Below are positions 1 through 6,289 of a DNA stretch of 10,062 bases, in pieces. Source of the DNA: Verrucomicrobiales bacterium (GTDB lineage: Bacteria > Verrucomicrobiota > Verrucomicrobiia > Verrucomicrobiales > DEV007); contig JACETS010000088.1 in the NCBI GenBank assembly GCA_013911195.1, forward strand, positions 1 to 10,062. The letters run 5' to 3'. The position numbers were made by a program, and so were the translations under genes. A model generated the notes under the pieces. That model had not been told where the DNA came from. It made no database searches and was given only the letters and a program-made list of their open reading frames with translations. How positions within the stretch are numbered: the first letter of the stretch is position 1; each line of letters starts with the position of its first letter.

Positions 1-902
1 TGACACAAGGAATAATATTACTTATAAGTCTTGGTTTCATTGCTTTTGCACTTTTCTTTCATCTTGGAGGTCCTGCGGGTGTTGCTGAGGGTCTAGAAAA
101 TGCCAGACCTGAGATATGGGATCCTCCAGATATTAAGCAGAAAATTACTTGGCTTAGTTCGGCCTTGTTATTTTTCTTTGGTATTTCCATGTATCCGCAT
201 GCCGTTCAACGAATTTATGCGGCAAAAGATGAAATGACCTTACGCCGTTCTTTCCAGGTCATGGCATTCATGCCGTTATTTACCACGTTTTTTCTGGTGC
301 TGTTAGGAATTACAGCGATTTCGATTTTTCCTGGTCTTGGAAGAAGTGAGTCAGATAGAACAACTTTATTGATGGTTGGTAAATTAATGGAGGAATTACC
401 CGCACTTGTAGTTATGGGTCCTATTCTGGTAGCAGCTGTCATTGCGGCTACTATGTCCACCATAGACTCTGCTTTGCTGGCAATTTCATCGATGGTAACG
501 AATGATCTTTATAGGGCAAAATATCCAAATTCTAATAATGCTACTCTCACAAGAATAGGTAAAATGACCTCTATAATTGTCATGGCCTTTGTGGTGGTTT
601 TGACAATCAAGTGGCAGGACCAAACTATTTGGAGACTATTGGAAATTAAACTGGAAGTTCTAGCTCAGATTGCACCTGCTGTAATGCTCGGAACACAAAT
701 AAAGAAAATTGGAGCTTATCCAATTTTTATAGGAGCTCTATTTGGAACCATTGTAGCGATCTATATAACAATGAGTTCAGACCCTAAACCTCTTGGTCTG
801 CATGCCGGAATATGGGGGCTTATAGTAAATTTAGTTTTGATAACTATTATCTACAATTTGTTTTACGCTGGACGTACTGGAAGACCTGCTGATTCAAGGT
901 AA
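1..902 (+). CDS. Sodium:solute symporter family protein, C-terminal part (5' end outside window)
   Basis: An open frame enters from the left edge (first full codon at base 3) and ends at TAA 900-902, giving 299 visible residues. The protein is an inner-membrane secondary transporter of the SSS family (PutP/SGLT type), which couples sodium entry to uptake of an organic solute. The visible part shows several hydrophobic helices, the family segment MYPHAVQRIYAAK, and the sodium-site helix AATMSTIDSALL followed by SSMVTNDLY, matching the conserved MST-DS-LL-SS pattern. The first TTG and ATG codons in the window lie inside the protein and are not starts. The substrate cannot be told from sequence. 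The 3' end overlaps the convergent hisF by 40 bp. Family assignment is firm; specificity is unknown. Confidence 0.9.
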   Translation, partial: TQGIILLISLGFIAFALFFHLGGPAGVAEGLENARPEIWDPPDIKQKITWLSSALLFFFGISMYPHAVQRIYAAKDEMTLRRSFQVMAFMPLFTTFFLVLLGITAISIFPGLGRSESDRTTLLMVGKLMEELPALVVMGPILVAAVIAATMSTIDSALLAISSMVTNDLYRAKYPNSNNATLTRIGKMTSIIVMAFVVVLTIKWQDQTIWRLLEIKLEVLAQIAPAVMLGTQIKKIGAYPIFIGALFGTIVAIYITMSSDPKPLGLHAGIWGLIVNLVLITIIYNLFYAGRTGRPADSR

Positions 903-1639
903 TTCTTCACATCAGAAACGGTGTATTCGCCAAAATGAAAAATGCTAGCAGCAAGCACAGCATCTGCTTTTCCCTTTTTTAATACTTCTGCCATGTGTTC
1001 TAATTTACCGGCTCCTCCGCTGGCGATAACAGGGATGTTTATGGCTTCGCTAACTCTAGCATTTAAGCTAATATCATAACCGTCTTTGGTGCCATCTGAA
1101 TCCATACTAGTCAAAAGGATTTCACCCGCACCGAGTTGTTCAACCTTTTTTGCCCAATCAATCGCATCGAGGTCAATAGGTGTGCGTCCGCCATGTGTAT
1201 ACACTTGCCATGAATTGTTTTTTGGATTTTTTTTGGCATCAATAGCTACAACGATACACTGAGATCCGAAGGCCATAGCGCCATCAGATATTATTTCTGG
1301 ATTATTAACTGCAGCCGTATTAACTCCGACTTTATCGGCCCCTGCATGTAGCATTACTCTCATATCATCGACAGTCCTAATGCCTCCACCAACAGTGAGA
1401 GGCATAAAACATTCCTCAGCGGTTCTTTCAACAACATCAATCATAGTGTTTCTTTCATCTGAAGAAGCCGTAATATCGAGAAAAACTAATTCATCAGCTC
1501 CTTGTGCATCATAGGCAATGGCGCATTCAACCGGATCACCCGCATCTCGAAGATCCAAAAATTTAGTTCCTTTAACAACTCTTCCGTTTGTTACGTCAAG
1601 GCAAGGTATAATTCTTTTGGTTAGTCCTGAATTCGACAC
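863..1639 (-). CDS. hisF: Imidazole glycerol phosphate synthase cyclase subunit HisF
   Basis: HisF uses ammonia delivered by the HisH glutaminase to convert PRFAR to imidazole glycerol phosphate and AICAR, linking histidine and purine synthesis in the cytoplasm. The frame shows the family start LTKRIIPCLDV with catalytic Asp15 (Asp11 in Thermotoga numbering), NGRVVKG, the phosphate-site VGGGIRTVDD, the second catalytic Asp in VVAIDAKKN (residue 134), and LLTSMDSDGTKDGYD and VIASGGAG near the C terminus. The frame can be extended to TTG 1672, but the GTG at 1637-1639 gives 258 residues, close to the usual length of about 255, and places LTKRII near the N terminus. A TTG at 1654 is a third option. 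No strong ribosome site supports any of them. hisH and other his genes are not in the window, so hisF stands alone here. It converges on the symporter gene and diverges from the recombinase. Confidence 0.95.
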   Translation of the reverse strand: MSNSGLTKRIIPCLDVTNGRVVKGTKFLDLRDAGDPVECAIAYDAQGADELVFLDITASSDERNTMIDVVERTAEECFMPLTVGGGIRTVDDMRVMLHAGADKVGVNTAAVNNPEIISDGAMAFGSQCIVVAIDAKKNPKNNSWQVYTHGGRTPIDLDAIDWAKKVEQLGAGEILLTSMDSDGTKDGYDISLNARVSEAINIPVIASGGAGKLEHMAEVLKKGKADAVLAASIFHFGEYTVSDVKNYLESAGLPVRPA

Positions 1640-1696
1640 TCTACAACATTCCAAGCGATTGCCTGAGGTCAAGACCTTGATTGCCGATCTGGCTCT

Positions 1697-1725
1697 TTGA
1701 TTAAAGTGTGTTATTTTTGTATTTG
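1697..1725 (+). promoter_or_regulatory. Possible sigma-70-type promoter for the recombinase gene
   Basis: TTGATT at 1697-1702 and TATTTG at 1720-1725 are separated by 17 bases and lie about 35 bp before the preferred GTG start at 1759. This is a weak match to -35/-10 consensus. It is offered because the region must carry the recombinase promoter if the divergent hisF gene is transcribed separately. Confidence 0.3.
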
Positions 1726-1746
1726 ATGCCCGAGAAACATATAGCT

Positions 1747-1754
1747 AAGGAAGG
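1747..1754 (+). promoter_or_regulatory. Ribosome binding site that decides the recombinase start
   Basis: AAGGAAGG is the clearest Shine-Dalgarno-like sequence seen in the window and lies 4-7 bases before GTG 1759. It favours that codon over the upstream in-frame GTG 1708, TTG 1717/1723 and ATG 1726, none of which has a comparable site. The resulting 298-residue protein agrees with the usual XerC/XerD length. Confidence 0.65.
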
Positions 1755-1758
1755 TAGT

Positions 1759-2655
1759 GTGGGTGAAACCAATGATAGGCTCATTGATGATTTTCTAATT
1801 TTTTTGGAAGTAGAAAGAAATGCTTCATATAGAACGCTAAGGAACTATGAGCATTCTCTTAACAAATACAAAGAATCTTACAGGGGTTTTGAAGATTGGT
1901 TTTCGTGTACTTCAGACGACTTTAGAGAGTATCTATATGAATGCATGAAGCTGGAAATGGCTCGGTCAACAATCAGATTACATTTTTCAGCGTTGAGAAG
2001 TTTTTTTAAGTTTTTGACTAGAAGGCGTGGTCTTAAACTAAATCCTTTATCAGATATCCAATTGCCCAAGGCTAACAGAACTCTTCCATTGGTTTTAACC
2101 TTAAAACAGGTAGAACAGCTTTTAAGTTTACCGTTTAAAGTTAAACAACCAAAGCAGGCACCTCAGTGGGCTTCGGCTAGGGATGCGGCCATTCTTGAAG
2201 TGTTTTACAGTACTGGTATCAGATTGTCAGAATTAGCTGATCTAAAATTTGATGATTTTGATTTTTTTAACGAAACAATTAAGGTTAAAGGGAAAGGGTC
2301 GAAAGAAAGAATAGTGCCCGTAGGTTCCCATGCTATTGAAGCGCTTAATAAATATTTTCATCAAGCAAAAATAAAAGAAGGATCTCTATTTATAAGTAAA
2401 TCAAGAAAACCTATATCTTCTAGGGCAATCTCAGACATTGTGAAAAAGTATACAGAGCTTGCAGGTTTGCCTGTTGGTGTCAGTCCTCATAAATTAAGAC
2501 ATAGTTTTGCTACTCATCTTTTAGATAATGGAGCTGATCTGAGGAGTGTTCAAAATTTGCTAGGCCATTCGAGCTTATCAACAACTCAAATTTATACTCA
2601 CGTTAGTATTGAGAGGATCAAGAAAACCTATAATAACGCACACCCTAGAGCTTAA
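1759..2655 (+). CDS. xerC: Site-specific tyrosine recombinase, XerC/XerD type
   Basis: Xer recombinases resolve chromosome dimers at dif during division, acting with FtsK. From GTG 1759 the protein has 298 residues: an N-terminal SAM-like core-binding domain (about 1-90, with ERNASYRTLRNYEHSL) and a C-terminal catalytic domain (about 105-298). The full catalytic set is visible: Arg155 (TGIRLSEL), Lys179 (GKGSKER), His244 and Arg247 (HKLRH), His270 (LLGH) and nucleophile Tyr279 (TTQIYTHV). The last four positions equal those known for E. coli XerD. The C terminus YNNAHPRA is typical of the Xer group. There is no integron, phage or transposon context, so a housekeeping role is more likely than an integrase role. 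Sequence alone does not settle XerC versus XerD; STTQIYTH leans to XerC. The start choice rests on the AAGGAAGG site and length. Confidence 0.88.
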   Translation: MGETNDRLIDDFLIFLEVERNASYRTLRNYEHSLNKYKESYRGFEDWFSCTSDDFREYLYECMKLEMARSTIRLHFSALRSFFKFLTRRRGLKLNPLSDIQLPKANRTLPLVLTLKQVEQLLSLPFKVKQPKQAPQWASARDAAILEVFYSTGIRLSELADLKFDDFDFFNETIKVKGKGSKERIVPVGSHAIEALNKYFHQAKIKEGSLFISKSRKPISSRAISDIVKKYTELAGLPVGVSPHKLRHSFATHLLDNGADLRSVQNLLGHSSLSTTQIYTHVSIERIKKTYNNAHPRA

Positions 2656-2753
2656 ATCATTTAAGTTTAGTAGTCTCAGATAAGAATTATCCATATTCCA
2701 CATACTTTGGTTGCGGAGTAGCAACTCCCTATAGAGCAGCGCAAACAATATTA

Positions 2754-3029
2754 TCAAGAATTACACTTTAGAACCAAGAGAGGGACACCAATAAGAAATA
2801 TAGCTGTGATGATTTGAGCAATAATCTGATATTGAGTAGTGCGAAAATAAGGATGGTCACCGAAGGAAGTTTTATTATGATCTACCTCAATTTCCGGAGT
2901 ATTTTTCTTACACCATTCATCAAACTCATGCTTATTTTTTTCTGCTAGCTTGGTGGCTTCCTCGGTGGGTAGCTTCAAATATTCGTCTAAAGTGTAATCA
3001 AAAATGTTTTTATCAGAATTCTCCTCCAT
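2754..3029 (-). CDS. Small hypothetical protein with C-terminal membrane anchor
   Basis: I do not recognise a family. The 91-residue product has a charged, mostly acidic N-terminal part (about 1-65, with EEN, DEYLKLPTEEATKLAEKNKHEFDEW) and a single hydrophobic stretch at about 68-87 (IIAQIITAIFLIGVPLLVL) followed by a short tail KCNS, so it looks like a tail-anchored or C-terminally anchored membrane protein with the soluble part in the cytoplasm. It begins with ATG 3029, without a Shine-Dalgarno site, but most genes here also lack one. It lies alone between the convergent recombinase gene and a long non-coding stretch. Reasons to believe it is real are the unbroken frame, ordinary amino acid composition and a sensible domain layout. 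No function is proposed. Confidence 0.6.
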   Translation of the reverse strand: MEENSDKNIFDYTLDEYLKLPTEEATKLAEKNKHEFDEWCKKNTPEIEVDHNKTSFGDHPYFRTTQYQIIAQIITAIFLIGVPLLVLKCNS

Positions 3030-3336
3030 ATTTGAATATTGACTAACAGAATAAGCTAAATATATGCCAAATCAATAAGCGTTAGTCTATGGCCCAGCAT
3101 TAACAATCTTGTGGCGGTTCTAGAAGCCCTGTACGTTTCTAATCTTTAGATTGGGAATTGGTTGAGTTGAGTGTACCAATGCCATGTCGAAAACATTAGA
3201 GCTAAGTTTTTCTTATGTTGTGGACTTACTTAATGCTTTTTTTCTTATCGCTTTTAATTCCTTCAGTGGCTGAAGAGGTTTATTTTGGGAACATTTTCAA
3301 ATCCCTTTTGAGTTAAGCTAAACTTACTACGGTCAC

Positions 3337-3349
3337 CCAATGCCATTGG
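3337..3349. promoter_or_regulatory. Palindrome, candidate activator site for the porin promoter
   Basis: CCAATG-C-CATTGG is a perfect 13-bp inverted repeat centred about 118 bp before the predicted transcription start, a usual place for a sigma-54 enhancer-binding protein. A further CCAATG half-site is at 3378-3383, overlapping a second small inverted repeat GTAGT-AAT-ACTAC (3383-3395). It does not match the enterobacterial NtrC consensus, so the activator, if any, is unknown. Confidence 0.35.
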
Positions 3350-3434
3350 ATAGTCTAGAGAATCTCAAGCCGTTCAACCAATGTAGTAATACTACAGAAA
3401 TGAAATTTAAGATTATTTAAGTTTTTTAAAATAT

Positions 3435-3450
3435 TGGCACAAAAGGTGCT
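3435..3450 (+). promoter_or_regulatory. Sigma-54 (-24/-12) promoter for the porin gene
   Basis: TGGCAC at 3435-3440 and GTGCT at 3446-3450 match the sigma-54 consensus TGGCAC-N5-TTGCW. The invariant GG (3436-3437) and GC (3448-3449) are exactly 12 bases apart. The predicted transcription start is near 3461, leaving a leader of about 68 bases before the ATG. Such promoters need an ATP-dependent enhancer-binding activator. The adjacent amt gene has the same kind of promoter. Confidence 0.7.
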
Positions 3451-3528
3451 CATTAATTTATTGTAACATAACTAAAACCCTGCCTAACAATTGTAAAGCA
3501 GTACAAAAAACTATAACAAAACTATTAT

Positions 3529-4245
3529 ATGAAAATCCGTCAAATTGCTGAAAAAACAGCTAAAATAATTGGATGCACTGCCGTTTTGGCTTTCTTTTCT
3601 GCTTTATCAGCAGACAAGGTCGCCGCTGAAGACATCGGTGCTGAAGTCAGTGTTGGATACGACACTGATTATATGTTCAGAGGTGTAAACTTGGGGCAAG
3701 ATCTATTGTGGAGTGATGTCAATGTTTCTACCTCATTGTCAGATGGCCTCGACCTAGGAGTCGGAGCATGGTATGCAAACGTTGCTGATGATGCAGGCAA
3801 TGATGAGCTTGATATTTATGCAGGCCTTTCAACTTCTATGGGTGATATGTCTGTTGATTTAGGAGCAACATATTATTATTATCCTGACCCAACAGCCGGT
3901 GAGGGCACACTTGAATTCGGTATTGGCTTGGGTACAAGCGCAGGACCTATTGATCTAAGCCTTGGTCTTTATTACGATATTGATCTAGAGGCTGCCTACT
4001 ATGAGGTGGGTGCAGCAACGTCTTTTGATTTAACTGATACAATGGCCGTCGATGTAGGTGGTGCTATTGGTAATGCTGACGGCGACACGCTAACAGCTTT
4101 GACTTTTACCATTGGTGTACCGATCACATTATCAGATAGCGCATCATTGTCTCCTTATGTTGGTGTCAATATTCCTCTGGATGATTATGAGGACGAGTTT
4201 GGCGACGACATTTACAGTGGATTGTCTCTAACTGTTGGGTTCTAA
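3529..4245 (+). CDS. TorF/Gcw_chp-family putative outer-membrane porin
   Basis: The 238-residue product begins with a signal peptide: basic start MKIRQIAEKTAK, hydrophobic core of about 13-28, and a probable signal peptidase I site after VAA (residue 33). The mature part is rich in alternating aromatic/small residues, Gly, Ser and Asp, as expected for antiparallel beta strands, and ends in LSLTVGF with a terminal Phe, the usual recognition signal for the BAM insertion machinery. The N-terminal SVGYDTDYMFRGVNLGQDLLWSDVNVS segment is the hallmark of the TorF/Gcw_chp putative porin family. Function inside the family is poorly known; a passive pore for small solutes is inferred. The mature chain is strongly acidic. 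It has a sigma-54 promoter and sits directly before an ammonium transporter, suggesting a nitrogen-related role. There is no Shine-Dalgarno sequence before the ATG; the leader is A-rich. Confidence 0.82.
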   Translation: MKIRQIAEKTAKIIGCTAVLAFFSALSADKVAAEDIGAEVSVGYDTDYMFRGVNLGQDLLWSDVNVSTSLSDGLDLGVGAWYANVADDAGNDELDIYAGLSTSMGDMSVDLGATYYYYPDPTAGEGTLEFGIGLGTSAGPIDLSLGLYYDIDLEAAYYEVGAATSFDLTDTMAVDVGGAIGNADGDTLTALTFTIGVPITLSDSASLSPYVGVNIPLDDYEDEFGDDIYSGLSLTVGF

Positions 4246-4345
4246 TTCGTTAAGAATTGAACGTGGTATACAATTATTAATCCTAACCCATTAAATAATC
4301 TTATAAGTTTTATCATATATTTATTACAAATTTTGTTGGTTAATC

Positions 4346-4386
4346 GGCTCCGAACCATTCATTTGGTTCGGAGCCATTTTATTTTG
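4346..4386 (+). terminator. Rho-independent terminator of the porin gene
   Basis: GGCTCCGAACC (4346-4356) pairs perfectly with GGTTCGGAGCC (4365-4375), an 11-bp G+C-rich stem extendable by one A-T pair, followed by the T-rich tail ATTTTATTTT. It lies about 100 bp after the porin stop and separates that transcript from amt. Confidence 0.85.
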
Positions 4387-4480
4387 AGTTATCGTTTTTA
4401 AAGAAAATATTTTTTTATTTGGATCTGATTTTATAGGGTTTTTTTTCGATTTTGAATTTTAAATCCATTTTTTCAAAAGT

Positions 4481-4497
4481 TGGCATGGGGCCTGCTT
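4481..4497 (+). promoter_or_regulatory. Sigma-54 (-24/-12) promoter for amt
   Basis: TGGCAT at 4481-4486 and CTGCTT at 4492-4497 match the sigma-54 consensus. GG (4482-4483) and GC (4494-4495) are exactly 12 bases apart, and a T precedes the element as in the extended consensus TTGGCA. The predicted start is near 4507, giving a leader of about 84 bases. Ammonium transporter genes are classic sigma-54/NtrC targets in proteobacteria, which fits. Confidence 0.75.
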
Positions 4498-4590
4498 AAA
4501 TGTTAGTCAGGAATTTTTTCCGATAAAAACAACACTAAACATTAACAAACTAGTCTTAAACAGAACCCACTAACTAAAAAATAAATTAAA

Positions 4591-6111
4591 ATGAAAACAA
4601 AAATGAAATTAATATTAAGATATTTGGGTGTTTTCACCTTGATGTCTTTTCTAGTAGTTGCATTGAGTAATAATGCTCATGCAGAACTGCCTGAGGTAAC
4701 CCCTGAAATGGTCGCTGATGGATCAGAAGATGGAGATCTTGCTGGACAAGCAATTTATAAATATTTGTCACTTGGAGGTGATCCTAGCACTTTAACTGCA
4801 GAGCAAAAGTTAGCAGCGGAGGGGTATTATGATAGGTATGACAATGCGCCGTTTTTTGGATTAAGTAGTCTTTGGATACTCATCGCAGCCTTTCTTGTGT
4901 TTATTATGCACCTCGGATTTGCTACACTTGAGTCCGGCTTAACACAAAGCAAAAACACTGTAAATATCCTATTTAAGAATGTTTACATTATTAGTGCTGG
5001 GTTGATACTTTACATGCTATGGGGTTTCAACGCGATGTACCCAGGTGATTACGGTGGATGGTTTGCTATGGGAAGTCCTTGGTTTGGAACACCTGCCGAC
5101 AATGCTGATCTTTCTTATGGAGGTACCGGTTTATGTCAGACAGGATGGGCGGATTTTCTATTCCAAGCAATGTTTTGTGCGACAGCTGCAACCATAGTTT
5201 CTGGTGCGGTAGCTGAAAGAATTAAACTTGGTTCATTCATGATTTATGCTGCTCTTCTCGTAGGTCTTGCTTACCCAATCTCTGGTGGTTGGAAGTGGGG
5301 AGGTGGATGGCTCGATCAGATGGGCTTTTACGATTTCGCTGGATCATCAGTAGTACACGCTTTCGGTGGTTTTGCTGCACTTGCATGCTGTGTAATTCTT
5401 GGTGCAAGAAAAGGCAAATATACCAAGGATGGTATTAAACCAATTCTTGCTTCTAGTATGCCACTCGCATGTATTGGAGTCTTTTTACTTTGGCTGGGAT
5501 GGTTTGGATTCAATGGTGGTTCAGTTCTCAGTGCTGATCCTGGATTAGTTTCCTACGTTTGCGTTACAACAGCCCTTGCTGCTGCAGCCGGTGCACTTGC
5601 TTCAATTGTAATCTCCGCCCTCTTTTTAAAGAAGCCTGATTTATCTATGGCCTTGAATGGAATTCTCGCAGGATTAGTTGGTATCACTGCAGGCGCAGAT
5701 TCTGTCACTATACCTTCTGCAATGATCATAGGTTTAATTGCAGGAACTATTGTTGTCTTCTCAATTGTAGCACTAGACAAAATGGGTATTGATGATCCAG
5801 TTGGTGCAATTTCCGTTCATGGTGTTGTTGGTATTTGGGGAACACTTGCAGTTGGAATCCCATTTTTCCAGTTAGAAGGAGTCGAGGCCAGCTTTGTAAC
5901 TCAGCTGATTGGAACTCTTAGCATCAGTGCATTTGCTTTCGGATTCTCTGCAATTGTCTTTACAGCTATCAAAGCAATTATGGGAGTTAGAGTATCTGAA
6001 GAAATCGAGGCTAAGGGTCTCGATGTCAGCGAGCATGGAGCTCCAGCTTATTGCCAGTCTTCAACTATAACAGCTGCTCCCGAGCCTGCTGTAGCAACGG
6101 TAGAAGCATAA
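4591..6111 (+). CDS. amt: Ammonium transporter (Amt family)
   Basis: Amt proteins are inner-membrane trimers that take up ammonium when nitrogen is scarce. The 506-residue product starts with a signal peptide (cleavage likely after AHA, residue 31), then a polar segment of about 55 residues that would lie in the periplasm, then the helical core from about residue 90. The key features are present: SGLTQSKN (116-122), the Phe-gate helix FQAMFCATAATIVSGAVAERI, the twin pore histidines His256 (SSVVHAFGG) and His410 (ISVHGVVGIWGT), WLGWFGFNGGS (301-311), and the C-terminal regulatory segment GVRVSEEIEAKGLDVSEHGAPAY. The usual partner glnK (PII) is not next to it; the gene is followed by hairpins. 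It is controlled by its own sigma-54 promoter and preceded by a TorF-like porin. The ATG at 4591 has an A-rich leader and no Shine-Dalgarno site. ATG 4603 is an in-frame alternative, but 4591 gives the better basic signal-peptide start. Confidence 0.95.
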   Translation: MKTKMKLILRYLGVFTLMSFLVVALSNNAHAELPEVTPEMVADGSEDGDLAGQAIYKYLSLGGDPSTLTAEQKLAAEGYYDRYDNAPFFGLSSLWILIAAFLVFIMHLGFATLESGLTQSKNTVNILFKNVYIISAGLILYMLWGFNAMYPGDYGGWFAMGSPWFGTPADNADLSYGGTGLCQTGWADFLFQAMFCATAATIVSGAVAERIKLGSFMIYAALLVGLAYPISGGWKWGGGWLDQMGFYDFAGSSVVHAFGGFAALACCVILGARKGKYTKDGIKPILASSMPLACIGVFLLWLGWFGFNGGSVLSADPGLVSYVCVTTALAAAAGALASIVISALFLKKPDLSMALNGILAGLVGITAGADSVTIPSAMIIGLIAGTIVVFSIVALDKMGIDDPVGAISVHGVVGIWGTLAVGIPFFQLEGVEASFVTQLIGTLSISAFAFGFSAIVFTAIKAIMGVRVSEEIEAKGLDVSEHGAPAYCQSSTITAAPEPAVATVEA

Positions 6112-6139
6112 TTTGAGATAAATCAAAAAATTCTCCCTT

Positions 6140-6163
6140 GGGTTCTGGCTCTCGCCAGAACCC
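6140..6163 (+). terminator. Perfect hairpin after amt without a T tail
   Basis: GGGTTCTGGC (6140-6149) pairs with GCCAGAACCC (6154-6163) around a TCTC loop, 28 bases after the amt stop. No T run follows (GTTAGTAGGGGG), so it may stabilise the 3' end of the mRNA or pause polymerase rather than terminate alone. The GAACCC arm could alternatively pair with GGGTTC at 6173-6178. Confidence 0.55.
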
Positions 6164-6185
6164 GTTAGTAGGGGGTTCAACAGAG

Positions 6186-6228
6186 ACAGGGCGGTGAGGT
6201 ACTTTGTATCTCACCGTTCCTGTGTTTT
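6186..6228 (+). terminator. Terminator hairpin between amt and coaX
   Basis: ACAGG (6186-6190) and CGGTGAG (6192-6198) pair with CCTGT (6219-6223) and CTCACCG (6210-6216), continuing through a G-T pair and TAC/GTA to a TTT loop, with one small internal mismatch. It is followed by GTTTT. This is a good intrinsic terminator for amt and makes the GTG at 6194 an unlikely coaX start. Confidence 0.7.
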
Positions 6229-6289
6229 AGGCATTATAACATTTCTGCTTTTAGATTTGCCTAGTAGGGTTCAGCATGTAGTGGAAATG

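Larger units (their letters stand above)
3030..3528. other. Long non-coding stretch upstream of the porin gene
   Basis: About 500 bp contain no convincing gene on either strand. The right part holds the sigma-54 promoter and candidate activator sites listed separately. The left part (3030-3300) contains short imperfect hairpins, for example CTTCAG-TGG-CTGAAG at 3261-3275, and one copy of CCAATGCCAT at 3176-3185 that recurs at 3337-3346. It could hold the upstream control region of the porin, a small RNA, or remnants of a lost gene; the sequence does not decide. Confidence 0.5.
4246..4590. other. Intergenic region between porin and amt
   Basis: These 345 bp hold the terminator of the porin gene, a very A+T-rich segment (about 4380-4480) and the amt sigma-54 promoter, listed separately. 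No gene is visible. Neither the CCAATG-type sites of the porin promoter nor a typical NtrC site was found, so any activator site for amt is unidentified. Confidence 0.6.

Noticed and set aside
1640..1672. HisF extension to TTG 1672
   Set aside because: It adds 11 residues absent from the family, and GTG 1639 gives the normal length. It is not excluded experimentally.
1759..2655. Recombinase as a phage, integron or mobile-element integrase
   Set aside because: There are no attachment repeats, cargo genes or neighbouring mobile functions, and length and catalytic positions match housekeeping Xer proteins.
2709..2730. Hairpin GTTGC-GGAGTA-GCAAC as a terminator after the recombinase
   Set aside because: The stem is only 5 bp and there is no T run on either strand.
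3184..3273. Short plus-strand open frame of 29 codons with a hydrophobic product
   Set aside because: No ribosome site, no recognisable family and a length expected by chance in A+T-rich DNA.
5553..5780. Minus-strand open frame opposite amt
   Set aside because: It is a shadow of the amt helices, with an Ala/Ile/Pro-biased product and no ribosome site.
6194..6289. N-terminal extension of coaX from GTG 6194
   Set aside because: The first codons lie inside a terminator hairpin, and the extra residues do not resemble CoaX, whose family start aligns with ATG 6287/6290.
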